Positions 18,306 through 27,908 are shown, numbered from the stretch's first letter. The stretch is 64,000 bases of DNA from Citrobacter sp. FP75 (GCF_018342065.1 NZ_JAFDOE010000011.1:22113-86112); one strand, 5' to 3'. Numbers and translations are program-made. The notes: generated from the letters alone by a model not told the origin.

Positions 18306-19609
18306 ATAGTCTGGGGAAAAGAATCTCTCAGCTACTCGTACTACTGGGGGGCGCGTTTATCACTTCCGCCATACAGGCTGAAGGGTATGATTATTACAAC
18401 GAGCAAGGCATCATGATTTACGCTGCAGGCTATGGGGAGCAAAAAAAAATTGTTAGCCAATTCCCGGAAATTCAAAGGGGCAACTTGCGTCTTGTAGCAA
18501 ATATTTCTGGCGAACGGGAACTGGTGACTGGCTATATACCGAGCGATCAAGTAAACGCGAATCAAGAGGAATATCACTGGGTGACGGACGGCCATGTTAT
18601 TCTCTGGCGCGGAAAAATAGTAAACAATCTTCCCGGTGCACCAACGGTCGATATAGCCAGCTTCCAGGCGCTGGGCCGCTTCGCCGTCGATAAATACAGC
18701 CTTTATTTTGACGGTCAACGCACCGAAAGCAATAGCGGCGCGTCTCAGGTTGATCTGGCGACGCTAAAAGCTATCGAAGGTAACAGCACCACGCTGGTTG
18801 ACCGACATAATCTTTACTTATTGGGACGCAGACAGGCCAGCAGTAAGAATTTCAGCGTAATACAGAGCAAATGGTGGGGGAATACCCAGCGTCTGTACCC
18901 GCCCAGCGATCGCGATCATTCTCGCGATCTACTCATCCGCAGCCAACAGAGCATATTTCTCAATGGCAGGCGTATTACAGGCGTTGATGTTGACACCTTC
19001 CACATCATACGTTGGCTCCCCAATTCATTGCTGGTGTACCGCGATAAACATGGAGAACATCGTTACCTCTTTGGCAGTCTGGCGGGAAAAATAGTCGCAG
19101 CCGATGACGAAGATTCGTTTGAAATCGGTGAAAAGACCGTCCATTGGCGCAAGCAGCTCTCGCGTAATCTCGAATGGAGTTCATGGCGGGAGGTGCCCAA
19201 CATAGATCCGGAGCAGTTCCATCTAATCACTAACCGCATTGCGCAATATCAGGATCATCTGTATATCACCAGATTATCACCATTTGGAGAAGATCGGCTC
19301 GACGTCATCACGCTCGATGCCCCAGATTTAGTGATTGGCAGAATCTTCAATGGCGGAAGACAGCACATCTATTTTGTTCACAACAGCAGGTGGTCTCAGG
19401 ATGTTCAGGTCATGGAAACCGTTGGGTCCCTGACTAAAACGGACCGCTTCGCCTATGACGATCGTTATGTTTATACTTGGTCGGACACCCAAGTTTTTAA
19501 AACCCTATCGCCATGCCCAGCGCAAACCACCCTCTCCAGTAAGGAAGAGGATAAGAGAGACGTTATTATTATTACCAATGCATCTTCGTGCCGTAAGGGC
19601 AAACTTTGA
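18302..19609 (+). CDS. Exported DKNYY-family protein, downstream member of a tandem pair
   Basis: A 435-residue paralogue of the preceding protein; they align along most of their length (VDIASFQ, the DKYSLYFDGQRT unit, VRW/IIRW-P-SLL-RDK-G-HR, DPEQFH, AQYQD-LY, LD-ITLD-P-LVI). A clear signal peptide ends at SAIQA. Two Cys near the C-terminus may pair. The four-base ATGA overlap with the upstream gene implies coupled translation, so the two probably act together in the periplasm or at the envelope. Function is unknown. Its stop lies inside the -35 box of the cyaY promoter. Confidence 0.8.
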   Translation: MNSLGKRISQLLVLLGGAFITSAIQAEGYDYYNEQGIMIYAAGYGEQKKIVSQFPEIQRGNLRLVANISGERELVTGYIPSDQVNANQEEYHWVTDGHVILWRGKIVNNLPGAPTVDIASFQALGRFAVDKYSLYFDGQRTESNSGASQVDLATLKAIEGNSTTLVDRHNLYLLGRRQASSKNFSVIQSKWWGNTQRLYPPSDRDHSRDLLIRSQQSIFLNGRRITGVDVDTFHIIRWLPNSLLVYRDKHGEHRYLFGSLAGKIVAADDEDSFEIGEKTVHWRKQLSRNLEWSSWREVPNIDPEQFHLITNRIAQYQDHLYITRLSPFGEDRLDVITLDAPDLVIGRIFNGGRQHIYFVHNSRWSQDVQVMETVGSLTKTDRFAYDDRYVYTWSDTQVFKTLSPCPAQTTLSSKEEDKRDVIIITNASSCRKGKL

Positions 19610-19634
19610 AGCTGTGACCCCATCTCGTTATACT
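19606..19634 (+). promoter_or_regulatory. cyaY promoter
   Basis: TTGAAG, a 17-base spacer and TATACT, 30 bases upstream of the cyaY start. The -35 hexamer includes the stop codon of the preceding DKNYY gene. Confidence 0.65.
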
Positions 19635-19663
19635 GCGGTCATCACGAAAAACAGGATAAAAAA

Positions 19664-19984
19664 ATGAACGACAGTGAATTTCATCGCCTTGCCGACACCC
19701 TATGGATGACCATTGAAGAGCGTCTGGACGACTGGGATGGCGACAGCGATATCGATTGTGAGATTAACGGCGGCGTGCTGACCATCAGCTTTGAGAACGG
19801 CAGCAAGATTATTATTAACCGTCAGGAGCCGCTGCATCAGGTGTGGCTGGCGACCAAACAGGGCGGCTACCATTTTGACCTGAAAGGTGACGAATGGATT
19901 TGCGACCGTAGCGGCGAAAGCTTCTGGGATCTGCTGGAACAGGCGGCTACGCAACAGGCGGGCGAAGCCGTTAGCTTCCGCTAA
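19664..19984 (+). CDS. cyaY: CyaY, bacterial frataxin
   Basis: A 106-residue frataxin homologue that binds iron and tunes IscS-dependent Fe-S cluster assembly. The acidic first helix ([15 protein letters not shown]) and the beta-sheet core with [12 protein letters not shown] are conserved, and the length equals E. coli CyaY. It is convergent with cyaA, with a REP unit between the two stops. Confidence 0.96.
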   Translation: MNDSEFHRLADTLWMTIEERLDDWDGDSDIDCEINGGVLTISFENGSKIIINRQEPLHQVWLATKQGGYHFDLKGDEWICDRSGESFWDLLEQAATQQAGEAVSFR

Positions 19985-19991
19985 GTGTTAT

Positions 19992-20018
19992 TGCCGGATG
20001 CGCTTCGCTTATCCGGCA
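19992..20018. repeat. REP (palindromic unit) between cyaY and cyaA
   Basis: TGCCGGATGCGCTTCGC...ATCCGGCA: inverted arms filling most of the 40-base gap between two convergent genes. Confidence 0.82.
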
Positions 20019-20024
20019 TCATGT

Positions 20025-22571
20025 TCACGAAAAATACTGCTGCAACATCGGCGTGTCGTTATCCTGATTAGCCGGAGGAACCGGATTAATCGGCTGGGTA
20101 CGGAACGGAATCACCTGCGCACGACCGTCGGTTTTCACAATCTGATAGAACTGCGGCAGGTTAAAGTTGATGAAGCTGGAACCGTAAGTGAAGCGATCGT
20201 GCGACGATGAGTAAAAGCGACTGACATCGCGGACCAGCTCTTCTTTGCTGCCTTCGCAATGGTGATAAACCTCGACCCGGTTACTCTCATCCAGAATGTA
20301 GATATTAAAGCCCTGCTCATCACCCGTTTCTTCGAAAAAGAACTGAATGATCCCTTCACTGGCAAAACCATCCACCACCGACGGCAATTTCACATGGTTA
20401 GTCTCAACCTGGACGGAAAGACCGTGCAGCTTGTTGTGTGAAATCGCGCCGTAGAATTCAATGGCATTTTCCAGCTTCTGTACCGATACGTTCAGGCGCT
20501 CGAAGAACAATCCCCACGTCTGCCCGGAAACGCGCAGCGCTTTGAAGCGACCGGTTTCATGGCGCGTACTGGAAAGGCGCAGTTCGATACACTCAGACAC
20601 CAGTTGCTGGACGCGGGTGCGGATCAGGCCACGTAAATGCTGGCTATAACAGAAAACCTCGACGCTGTCCGGCGGCGCCGCATCCTGGTGCATTTTGCCG
20701 AGAATCGTTTTTAACGCTTCAATCATCGCCTGCTCGCCGTTGAAGTGCAGCGTACGCACTTCGTTCCACGAGTTGCGGTACAACAGGTCTACGCTACCGA
20801 CCAGGCAATTTTGTTCTTCACCAAAGCTGAAGACGTCCAGCTTACGGAAATCAAAATGCACTACCTGATTACGGAACGCCGCTGTCGGGTCATATTCAAG
20901 GTTAACGATAATCGCCAGATGGCGAATTTCGCACGGGCTGTAAAGCGCTTTCGGTGTGGGCGCAGGCAGACGCAGCGGGAAGTGGTGCGATACGTCGGCG
21001 ACCATCTCCTGCAGCTTCGGCAAATCAACAATGCCGTTGCCCTTAATAAACAAATGCGTACGCGAGGTCAGCAGGCCGTTGAACCAGGCCCACGCCACCA
21101 GTTTGTTGAGGTAGCGGTTATATTCCAGCGGTTGATGGCTGATGATCGAATCCATGTTCGGCGCGCGGTTGTAGAGATACCAACCCGAACGGTTGGCACG
21201 GCCCGGCGGCACATGGATAAAGGTCAGATACGGTTCCGAGAGATCCGGAGATATCTGCGGGTTTACCAGCGTCACCTTGCCCGGCAACGCTTCAAACGCG
21301 GCATACAGCTTACGAGTCAGCACGCCGATGTCCTGCGGACTGGCGCTGACGCTGAGGTTGTTACGACGCGCAAAGCGGATCAGATTGCGATAGCTTTGCA
21401 TCATCGCATCGAGTAGTTCGTTATGCGCTTCACGTACCTGGTCAATTTTCCAGTTAGCGCGGTTGTCCAGCATGGTCAGGCGGGCATCGTCCCAGCCCCA
21501 CTCTTGCACTAACTGACTTAATACTTCACGACGCCAGCCCACGCAGGCGCGCTCGCGGCTCAGTTTCTCACACACTTTTAAGTAGAAACATCGACGCACT
21601 AAATCCAGACGTGTCGGATCTTCAATTGCCGTGAGGTATTCGGTCACGCGTTCCAGCATCATGCAGTACGGATCGAGACCAAAAGAGACGATCTCGCCGT
21701 CGTGCAGGCGCTGTTTAATGTCTTTTGCCAACAGGCGTGGATTAGGATATTCCCAGGAATAGGCTTCCAGCAGCAGTGTTTTCAGCACCGCTTTGTACGG
21801 GGAGTCGATACTCTTGTACAGCTGCCAGAGGCTGGCGCCAAAGTACTCTTCGGCGGAGAGCGAACTGAGCCCGCCCAGATCCAGCCATTCGTTTGGCGTG
21901 AGCACGCCCTGCGCGTAGAGCGTCATGACGTAATCGTCGTAATGCTCTTCTTCGTCGCCCGGCACCATATTCCACAGAATACGTTTACCCGCGAGGCGCA
22001 CGGCGGTGCGATAAAATTCATCAAGCAACAGGATATGCTGCGTCGAGCCACAGTCTTCACCACCCAGACTGCCGCTTTCATTGTGACGGAAACGGTTTTC
22101 ATCAATCAGGAAGAAACTGACTTCCACGCCCAGCGAGGCGGCCCAACTTTCCAGTAGGCTACATTTACGCTGCAGCAGCTGCCGTTCTTCGCTATCAAGC
22201 CAAGATTGATGGCAGACCCAAATGTCCAGGTCAGAAGAACAGCTTTGCCCGACTGAAGAGGTGCTGCCCATCGAGTAAACGCCGGTAATCGGCAATTCGC
22301 CCTTCGGGGGGTCCTGCGGTGACATACCGCGGTACAGCTCCAGCTCGTTCAGGTAGTGGCGTTGGGTTTCATCAGGCGTGTAAAAGCATATGCCCTTGGG
22401 AACGTTACCATCGAGGTAACCCGGCATCAGCGGATGGTGATAGTGCAATAATGTCGGCAGCAGACTGTATACCTGCTGGAAAGCAGGTCCCATGGCAGCA
22501 AGCGCGCGATCTACACGCAGTTGATTTATGGCATCCAGTCTCTGTTTCAGAGTCTCAATATAGAGGTACAA
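20025..22571 (-). CDS. cyaA: CyaA, class I adenylate cyclase
   Basis: An 848-residue class I adenylate cyclase making cAMP from ATP. The catalytic N-terminal half holds the nucleotidyltransferase motif [18 protein letters not shown]. The C-terminal half is the regulatory part tied to PTS enzyme IIA-Glc, ending MLQQYFS. I start at TTG 22569-22571 ([18 protein letters not shown]), which reproduces the E. coli length exactly; the 41 upstream codons lie in the divergent control region. The weak TTG start keeps synthesis low. A CRP site upstream should repress it when cAMP is high. Confidence 0.96.
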   Translation of the reverse strand: MYLYIETLKQRLDAINQLRVDRALAAMGPAFQQVYSLLPTLLHYHHPLMPGYLDGNVPKGICFYTPDETQRHYLNELELYRGMSPQDPPKGELPITGVYSMGSTSSVGQSCSSDLDIWVCHQSWLDSEERQLLQRKCSLLESWAASLGVEVSFFLIDENRFRHNESGSLGGEDCGSTQHILLLDEFYRTAVRLAGKRILWNMVPGDEEEHYDDYVMTLYAQGVLTPNEWLDLGGLSSLSAEEYFGASLWQLYKSIDSPYKAVLKTLLLEAYSWEYPNPRLLAKDIKQRLHDGEIVSFGLDPYCMMLERVTEYLTAIEDPTRLDLVRRCFYLKVCEKLSRERACVGWRREVLSQLVQEWGWDDARLTMLDNRANWKIDQVREAHNELLDAMMQSYRNLIRFARRNNLSVSASPQDIGVLTRKLYAAFEALPGKVTLVNPQISPDLSEPYLTFIHVPPGRANRSGWYLYNRAPNMDSIISHQPLEYNRYLNKLVAWAWFNGLLTSRTHLFIKGNGIVDLPKLQEMVADVSHHFPLRLPAPTPKALYSPCEIRHLAIIVNLEYDPTAAFRNQVVHFDFRKLDVFSFGEEQNCLVGSVDLLYRNSWNEVRTLHFNGEQAMIEALKTILGKMHQDAAPPDSVEVFCYSQHLRGLIRTRVQQLVSECIELRLSSTRHETGRFKALRVSGQTWGLFFERLNVSVQKLENAIEFYGAISHNKLHGLSVQVETNHVKLPSVVDGFASEGIIQFFFEETGDEQGFNIYILDESNRVEVYHHCEGSKEELVRDVSRFYSSSHDRFTYGSSFINFNLPQFYQIVKTDGRAQVIPFRTQPINPVPPANQDNDTPMLQQYFS

Positions 22572-22726
22572 GACGTATCGCCTGATGTTGCATCCGTCAT
22601 GGCGTCGATGGCTGCGGTACAAACGCTCACCACCATCGTCATCAATCCGGATAAACCGTATGTCAAAAATAACCGTTACCTTTTTCACCTGCACTTTTAT
22701 TAGTTACAGATGAAAAAATGGTCTAA

Positions 22727-22748
22727 AACGTGATCAATTTAACACCTT
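22727..22748. promoter_or_regulatory. CRP-cAMP site of the cyaA promoter
   Basis: On the minus strand TGTTAAATTGATCACG fits the TGTGA-N6-TCACA pattern and matches the E. coli cyaA P2 operator that gives negative feedback by cAMP-CRP. It lies about 160 bases before the cyaA start. Confidence 0.75.
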
Positions 22749-22753
22749 GCTCA

Positions 22754-22781
22754 TTGACCGTAAAGAAAGATGCGCTACATA
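22754..22781 (+). promoter_or_regulatory. Candidate hemC promoter
   Basis: TTGACC, a 16-base spacer and TACATA on the plus strand, about 180 bases before hemC and next to the cyaA CRP site. The remaining cyaA-hemC gap (22572-22960) shows no other gene or repeat to me. Confidence 0.5.
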
Positions 22782-22960
22782 CAAGTGTAGCACCGTTCGT
22801 TACGTGTAAATTCCTTCATACGGTCGGGAGGTATCTCGTCATTAATCACTGCCAGTGATGATGCAGCGCCTTTTCCTCTCACTAACGTTTGAGCGTAACG
22901 CTGACATCCCTTTGATAAGGATGTTAGGATGGTCAATGATTGATAATGACGGTAACAAGC

Positions 22961-23902
22961 ATGTTAGACAATGTTTTGAGAATTGCCACACGCCAAAGCC
23001 CCCTTGCGCTCTGGCAGGCACATTATGTCAAAGACGCCTTGATGGCAAACCACCCCGGTCTGATCGTGGAACTGGTCCCTATGGTGACCCGTGGCGATGT
23101 GATCCTGGATACCCCGCTGGCGAAGGTCGGGGGGAAAGGTTTGTTTGTTAAAGAGCTGGAAGTCGCGCTGCTGGAAAAACGCGCCGATATCGCCGTGCAT
23201 TCCATGAAGGATGTGCCGGTCGAGTTCCCTGAAGGACTTGGGCTGGTCACAATCTGTGAACGCGAAGATCCACGCGATGCTTTTGTCTCAAATAAATACC
23301 ACTCGCTGGATGAACTCCCGGCAGGCAGCATCGTTGGGACCTCCAGCCTGCGTCGCCAGTGCCAGTTGGCGAAGCGTCGCCCGGATCTCATCATCCGCTC
23401 GCTGCGCGGCAACGTAGGCACGCGTCTCGGCAAACTGGATAACGGCGACTATGATGCCATTATTCTGGCGGTCGCCGGGTTAAAACGCTTAGGTCTTGAG
23501 TCGCGAGTCCGCACCGCGCTGCCGCCGGAAGTCTCTCTGCCCGCTGTCGGGCAAGGCGCAGTGGGCATAGAATGTCGACTTGACGATCTACGTACCCAGG
23601 CGCTGTTGGCGCCGCTCAACCATGAAGAAACCGCCCTGCGCGTCAAAGCTGAACGCGCCATGAACACCCGGCTGGAAGGGGGATGTCAGGTACCGATTGG
23701 CAGCTATGCTGAACTCATTAACGGTGAGATTTGGCTGCGGGCGCTGGTCGGCGCACCAGACGGATCGCAGATGGTATGCGGAGAACGTCGCGGCGCACCA
23801 CAGGATGCCGAGCAAATGGGCATTTCTCTGGCGGAAGAACTGTTAGAGAACGGCGCGCGCGCCATTCTGGCTGAAGTCTACAACGGAGAAGCGCCTGCAT
23901 GA
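22961..23902 (+). CDS. hemC: HemC, porphobilinogen deaminase
   Basis: A 313-residue hydroxymethylbilane synthase that joins four porphobilinogens. The dipyrromethane-cofactor Cys is in [14 protein letters not shown], and the substrate-binding loops [14 protein letters not shown] and SSLRRQCQL are intact. The ATG at 22961 ([12 protein letters not shown]) is the family start; the frame extends seven codons upstream without conservation. It overlaps hemD by ATGA and opens hemCDXY, divergent from cyaA. Confidence 0.97.
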   Translation: MLDNVLRIATRQSPLALWQAHYVKDALMANHPGLIVELVPMVTRGDVILDTPLAKVGGKGLFVKELEVALLEKRADIAVHSMKDVPVEFPEGLGLVTICEREDPRDAFVSNKYHSLDELPAGSIVGTSSLRRQCQLAKRRPDLIIRSLRGNVGTRLGKLDNGDYDAIILAVAGLKRLGLESRVRTALPPEVSLPAVGQGAVGIECRLDDLRTQALLAPLNHEETALRVKAERAMNTRLEGGCQVPIGSYAELINGEIWLRALVGAPDGSQMVCGERRGAPQDAEQMGISLAEELLENGARAILAEVYNGEAPA

Positions 23903-24639
23903 GTATCCTGGTCACCCGCCCGTCTCCCGCAGGGGAAGAGTTAGTGAGCCGTCTGCGCACACTGGGGCAGGTGGCCTGGAGTTTTCCGCTGATCGAGTTT
24001 TCGCCGGGTCGGGAACTGGCGACGCTTGCCTCCCGACTCTCGGCGCTCACGGAAAACGATCTGGTCTTCGCCCTCTCGCAGCACGCCGTCACCTTTGCCG
24101 ATGCCGAGCTTCAGCAGCAAGGGGCTAACTGGCCCTCTCTCCCGCGCTATTTTGCCATCGGCCGCACAACGGCGCTGGCGCTGCATACCGTTAGCGGATG
24201 CAATATTCACTATCCGCTGGATCGGGAAATCAGCGAAGTCTTGCTACAATTACCTGAATTACAAAATATTGCGGGAAAACGCGCGCTTATTTTACGCGGC
24301 AACGGCGGTCGGGAGTTGATAGGTGAAACCCTGACGGCGCGTGGAGCCGATGTTGATTTTTGTGAATGTTATCAACGTAGTGCAAAATACTACGATGGAG
24401 CAGAAGAAGCGATGCGCTGGCATTCGCGCGGCGTGACGACGGTGGTTGTCACCAGCGGAGAAATGCTACAACAGCTCTGGTCGCTTATTCCGCAGTGGTA
24501 TCGCGAGCACTGGTTACTACGCTGTCGGCTGCTGGTCGTCAGTGAGCGTCTGGCGCACCTCGCCCGGGAACTGGGCTGGCAAGATATTAAGGTCGCTGAT
24601 AACGCCGACAACGATGCGCTACTGCGCGCATTACAATAA
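23899..24639 (+). CDS. hemD: HemD, uroporphyrinogen-III synthase
   Basis: A 246-residue enzyme that cyclises hydroxymethylbilane with inversion of ring D. Motifs are sparse in this family, but the start [16 protein letters not shown] and the SGEMLQQLW segment match E. coli HemD at the same length. Start overlaps the hemC stop by four bases, so the two consecutive steps are translated together. Confidence 0.95.
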   Translation: MSILVTRPSPAGEELVSRLRTLGQVAWSFPLIEFSPGRELATLASRLSALTENDLVFALSQHAVTFADAELQQQGANWPSLPRYFAIGRTTALALHTVSGCNIHYPLDREISEVLLQLPELQNIAGKRALILRGNGGRELIGETLTARGADVDFCECYQRSAKYYDGAEEAMRWHSRGVTTVVVTSGEMLQQLWSLIPQWYREHWLLRCRLLVVSERLAHLARELGWQDIKVADNADNDALLRALQ

Positions 24640-24660
24640 CTCTCATAATGGGATGCCATA

Positions 24661-25866
24661 ATGACGGAACAAGAAAAATCCTCCGCCGTGGTTGAAGAGA
24701 CCAGGGAGGCCGTGGAAACCACACCACAGCCAGTCAAAGCAGAAAAAAAGAGTCACAACAACACCGCACTGATCCTGAGTGCCGTGGCGATTGCTATTGC
24801 TCTGGCGGCGGGCGTGGGTCTGTATGGCTGGGGGAAACAGCAGGCAACAACGCAGACCGCAACCAGCGATGCGCTGGCGAGTCAGCTCACCGCGCTGCAA
24901 AAAGCGCAGGAAAGCCAGAAGAGCGAGCTGGAAGGCATTATTAAACAGCAGGCAACGCAGCTGGATGAAGCCAGCCGCCAGCAGGCTGCGCTGGTCAAAC
25001 AGCTTGATGAAGTCCAACAGAAAGTCGCCACCATCTCCGGCAGCGATGCAAAAACCTGGCTGCTGGCACAGGCTGATTTCCTGGTGAAACTGGCCGGTCG
25101 CAAATTATGGAGCGATCAGGACGTTACCACCGCAGCGACGTTACTGAAAAGCGCCGACGCCAGCCTGGCGGATATGAACGATCCCAGTTTAATTACCGTC
25201 CGTCGCGCTATCACCGATGATATCGCCAGCCTGTCTGCGGTTTCACAAGTCGACTACGACGGCATTATCCTGAAAGTGAATCAGCTTTCTAACCAGATTG
25301 ATAACCTGCGTCTGGCCGACAACGACACCGATGATTCGCCAATGGATTCCGACAGCAGCGAGCTTTCCAGCTCCATTAGCGAATGGCGCGTCAATCTGCA
25401 AAAAAGCTGGCAGAACTTTATGGACAGCTTTATTACCATTCGCCGTCGCGATGAAACAGCCGTCCCGCTGCTGGCACCGAACCAGGACGTTTACCTGCGC
25501 GAAAATATCCGTTCCCGTCTGTTAGTCGCCGCACAGGCCGTGCCGCGTCATCAGGAAGAGACCTGGCGCCAGGCGCTGGAAAATGTCTCCACCTGGGTAC
25601 GCGCCTACTACGATACCGACGATGCAACCACTAAAGCATTTCTTGACGAAGTGGATCAGCTAAGCCAGCAAAGCATCAGCATGAACGTGCCGGACACGCT
25701 GCAAAGCCAGGCGATTCTCGAGAAACTCATGCAGACACGCGTGCGTAATTTACTGGCCCAGCCGACAACCTCTCCGGCCGAAGCTGCACCTGCACCTGCA
25801 CCTGCACCTGCACCTGCACCTGCACCTCAGGCTGACACGCCGGCAACCGCGCCGCAGGGAGAATAA
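24661..25866 (+). CDS. hemX: HemX, membrane-anchored protein of the hemCDXY operon
   Basis: A 401-residue protein with a cytoplasmic N-terminus, one membrane helix (about residues 37-58), a coiled-coil segment (about 75-125) and a periplasmic domain. Once called a uroporphyrinogen methylase, it lacks a clear SAM-binding motif, and its role in haem synthesis is unsettled. It is about eight residues longer than E. coli HemX, mainly through an (Ala-Pro)7 run near the C-terminus encoded by a pure hexamer repeat. Confidence 0.92.
   Translation: MTEQEKSSAVVEETREAVETTPQPVKAEKKSHNNTALILSAVAIAIALAAGVGLYGWGKQQATTQTATSDALASQLTALQKAQESQKSELEGIIKQQATQLDEASRQQAALVKQLDEVQQKVATISGSDAKTWLLAQADFLVKLAGRKLWSDQDVTTAATLLKSADASLADMNDPSLITVRRAITDDIASLSAVSQVDYDGIILKVNQLSNQIDNLRLADNDTDDSPMDSDSSELSSSISEWRVNLQKSWQNFMDSFITIRRRDETAVPLLAPNQDVYLRENIRSRLLVAAQAVPRHQEETWRQALENVSTWVRAYYDTDDATTKAFLDEVDQLSQQSISMNVPDTLQSQAILEKLMQTRVRNLLAQPTTSPAEAAPAPAPAPAPAPAPQADTPATAPQGE
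25786..25827 (+). repeat. GCACCT hexamer microsatellite (7 copies) in hemX
   Basis: Seven perfect GCACCT units encode (Ala-Pro)7 in the HemX tail. A unit of six bases changes length without breaking the frame, so this can vary by slippage. Confidence 0.95.
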
Positions 25867-25868
25867 TG

Positions 25869-27068
25869 ATGCTAAAAGTATTATTGCTCTTTGTGCTGCT
25901 GATCGCCGGGATCGTCATCGGTCCGATGATCGCCGGTCATCAGGGCTACGTACTGATCCAGACGGATAACTACAACATCGAAACCAGCGTGACGGGTCTG
26001 GTGATCATCCTGATCGTCGCCATGGTCGTCCTGTTTGCGATTGAATGGCTGTTGCGCCGAATTTTACGCACTGGCGCACATACCCGTGGGTGGTTTGTCG
26101 GTCGCAAGCGTCGTCGCGCACGTAAGCAAACCGAACAGGCACTGCTCAAGCTGGCAGAAGGCGACTATCAGCAGGTTGAAAAACTGATGTCGAAGAATGC
26201 CGATCACGCAGAACAGCCGGTGGTGAATTACCTGCTGGCGGCAGAAGCGGCTCAGCAGCGCGGTGACGAAGCGCGTGCCAACCAACACCTCGAACGCGCA
26301 ACGGAGCTCGCGGGGAACGATACAATTCCGGTAGAGATCGCCCGCGTTCGCCTGCAGTTGGCGCGTAATGAAAATCACGCCGCGCGCCACAGCGTAGACA
26401 AACTGCTGGAAGTGACGCCACGTCATCCGGAAGTGCTGCGTCTGGCTGAGCAGGCTTACATTCGCACCGGCGCGTGGAGTTCCTTACTGGATATCATTCC
26501 TTCCATGGCGAAAGCGCGCGTGGGCGATGAAGAACACCGCGCCATGCTGGAACAGCAGGCCTGGGTTGGTCTGATGGATCAGGTTCGCGCCGATCAGGGC
26601 AGCGAGGGGCTACGCGCATGGTGGAAAAACCAGAATCGTAAAACCCGTCATCAGGTTGCCCTGCAGGTAGCAATGGCTGAGCATCTGATTGAGTGCGACG
26701 ATCATGATACGGCACAGCAAATCATCATCGACGGCCTGAAGCGCCAGTATGATGACCGTCTGGTGCTGCCAATCCCGCGTCTGAAAACCAACAATCCTGA
26801 GCAGATAGAAAAAGTACTGCGCCAGCAGATTAAAGCCGTGGGCGATCGCCCATTGCTGTGGAGTACGCTCGGTCAGTCATTGATGAAACACGGTGAATGG
26901 CAGGAAGCCACGCTCGCCTTCCGTGCCGCGCTTAAACAACGCCCGGATGCCTACGACTACGCCTGGCTTGCCGACGCGCTGGACAGACTGCATCAGCCGG
27001 AAGAAGCCGCGACGATGCGTCGTGATGGCCTGATGCTAACACTGCAGAACAACAATCCCCCGCAGTAA
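25869..27068 (+). CDS. hemY: HemY, TPR-rich inner-membrane protein of the hem operon
   Basis: A roughly 399-residue protein with two N-terminal membrane helices and a cytoplasmic domain of helical TPR-like repeats (AEGDYQQVEKLM, AAEAAQQRGDEARANQHLERA, WSTLGQSLMKHGEWQEATLAF). This is the enterobacterial HemY, not the protoporphyrinogen oxidase of the same name. Two adjacent ATGs exist at 25866 and 25869; I prefer the second, seven bases after GGAG. The first overlaps the hemX stop. Confidence 0.92.
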   Translation: MLKVLLLFVLLIAGIVIGPMIAGHQGYVLIQTDNYNIETSVTGLVIILIVAMVVLFAIEWLLRRILRTGAHTRGWFVGRKRRRARKQTEQALLKLAEGDYQQVEKLMSKNADHAEQPVVNYLLAAEAAQQRGDEARANQHLERATELAGNDTIPVEIARVRLQLARNENHAARHSVDKLLEVTPRHPEVLRLAEQAYIRTGAWSSLLDIIPSMAKARVGDEEHRAMLEQQAWVGLMDQVRADQGSEGLRAWWKNQNRKTRHQVALQVAMAEHLIECDDHDTAQQIIIDGLKRQYDDRLVLPIPRLKTNNPEQIEKVLRQQIKAVGDRPLLWSTLGQSLMKHGEWQEATLAFRAALKQRPDAYDYAWLADALDRLHQPEEAATMRRDGLMLTLQNNNPPQ

Positions 27069-27077
27069 TTCCCCATT

Positions 27078-27103
27078 GCCCGGTGACGCTTCGCTTACCG
27101 GGC
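27078..27103. repeat. REP-like palindrome after hemY
   Basis: GCCCGGT-GACGCTTCGCTT-ACCGGGC followed by ATTTTC on the plus strand. Probably the 3' end structure of the hemCDXY transcript. Confidence 0.7.
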
Positions 27104-27123
27104 ATTTTCAATGAGGCATAAAT

Positions 27124-27328
27124 AAAAAAACGCCCGCTCTTTTGGAGCAGGCGTTAAACAGGTCTGTATGACAACATAAATGGGTGCTTCACTCAACGTT
27201 ATGTCCATGGTGTTTGATGAGGCTAAAGCGACATCTGTCAGTGGACGATAAGCACCGTAAACGGCTCTGCGTCATTCCTGAGTTTATGAGGCCAGATGGC
27301 GAACATAAGAGATGGAATGAGCATCTAC
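27124..27328 (-). ncRNA. glmZ: GlmZ small regulatory RNA
   Basis: The minus strand from GTAGATGCTCATTCCATCTC to the terminator CGCCTGCTC...GAGCGGGCG plus seven U reads as GlmZ (SraJ/RyiA), about 205 nt, the length known in E. coli. GlmZ with Hfq activates glmS translation when glucosamine-6-phosphate is low; RapZ and RNase E destroy it. The location between hemY and the argX tRNA operon matches E. coli. The 69-codon ORF on the opposite strand is only its antisense. Confidence 0.93.
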
Positions 27329-27330
27329 CC

Positions 27331-27357
27331 GTATATTATTGCACAACGCATGCCACG
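27331..27357 (-). promoter_or_regulatory. glmZ promoter, overlapping sigma-54 and sigma-70 types
   Basis: TGGCATGCGTTGTGCA has the GG-N10-GC core of a sigma-54 -24/-12 element, with the GC about 13 bases before the predicted GlmZ start. A TAATAT lies a few bases downstream as a sigma-70 -10. Overlapping promoters of this kind are known for the glmY/glmZ family in enterobacteria. Confidence 0.6.
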
Positions 27358-27435
27358 ATTGCACTGCAAAAACCAGGTATTCGGACTTTTTAAGACATCA
27401 GGCAATTCGTGGGAATGAGGGCTGAGAGAGGGAAA

Positions 27436-27466
27436 TCAAAAAACAAAAAACCCCGCCGAAGCGGGG
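27436..27466 (-). terminator. Terminator of the argX-hisR-leuT-proM tRNA operon
   Basis: CCCCGC-TTCG-GCGGGG followed by TTTTTTGTTTTTTGATT on the minus strand, nine bases after the proM 3' end. Confidence 0.9.
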
Positions 27467-27474
27467 TTCAAAAT

Positions 27475-27551
27475 TGGTCGGCGAGAGAGGATTCGAACCT
27501 CCGACCCACTGGTCCCAAACCAGTTGCGCTACCAAGCTGCGCTACTCGCCG
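27475..27551 (-). tRNA. proM: tRNA-Pro (anticodon TGG)
   Basis: A 77-base cloverleaf with encoded CCA. The anticodon loop TTTGGGA gives TGG, and GGTTCGAATCC is the T-arm. Last gene of the four-tRNA operon, as proM in E. coli. Confidence 0.95.
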
Positions 27552-27592
27552 TTTTACTGCTTTTTGAATTTTTAGTTCAATTCTTTAAGTCG

Positions 27593-27679
27593 TGGTGCGA
27601 GGGGGGGGACTTGAACCCCCACGTCCGTAAGAACACTAACACCTGAAGCTAGCGCGTCTACCAATTCCGCCACCTTCGC
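27593..27679 (-). tRNA. leuT: tRNA-Leu (anticodon CAG)
   Basis: An 87-base class II tRNA with long variable arm and encoded CCA; loop CTTCAGG gives anticodon CAG, and GGTTCAAGTCC is the T-arm. Position matches leuT. Confidence 0.95.
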
Positions 27680-27699
27680 ATTTCACAACTTTAAATTAA

Positions 27700-27776
27700 T
27701 GGGGTGGCTAATGGGATTCGAACCCACGACAACTGGAATCACAATCCAGGGCTCTACCAACTGAGCTATAGCCACC
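27700..27776 (-). tRNA. hisR: tRNA-His (anticodon GTG)
   Basis: 77 bases including the extra 5' G (position -1) that marks tRNA-His, and encoded CCA; anticodon loop TTGTGAT. Position matches hisR. Confidence 0.95.
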
Positions 27777-27831
27777 ACTGCAAATCTTTTACGCGGTATT
27801 AAAACCACCGCAGCTCCGGCACCTCACTAAA

Positions 27832-27908
<77 letters not shown>

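Noticed and set aside
20745..21416. 223-codon plus-strand ORF opposite cyaA
   Set aside because: Antisense shadow; composition is that of reverse-complemented coding sequence.
22572..22694. 41-codon N-terminal extension of CyaA from an upstream ATG
   Set aside because: The TTG start gives the exact length and N-terminus of E. coli CyaA. The extension covers divergent regulatory DNA.
27184..27393. 69-codon plus-strand ORF between hemY and the tRNAs
   Set aside because: It is antisense to GlmZ and its promoter. The RNA gene explains the conservation.
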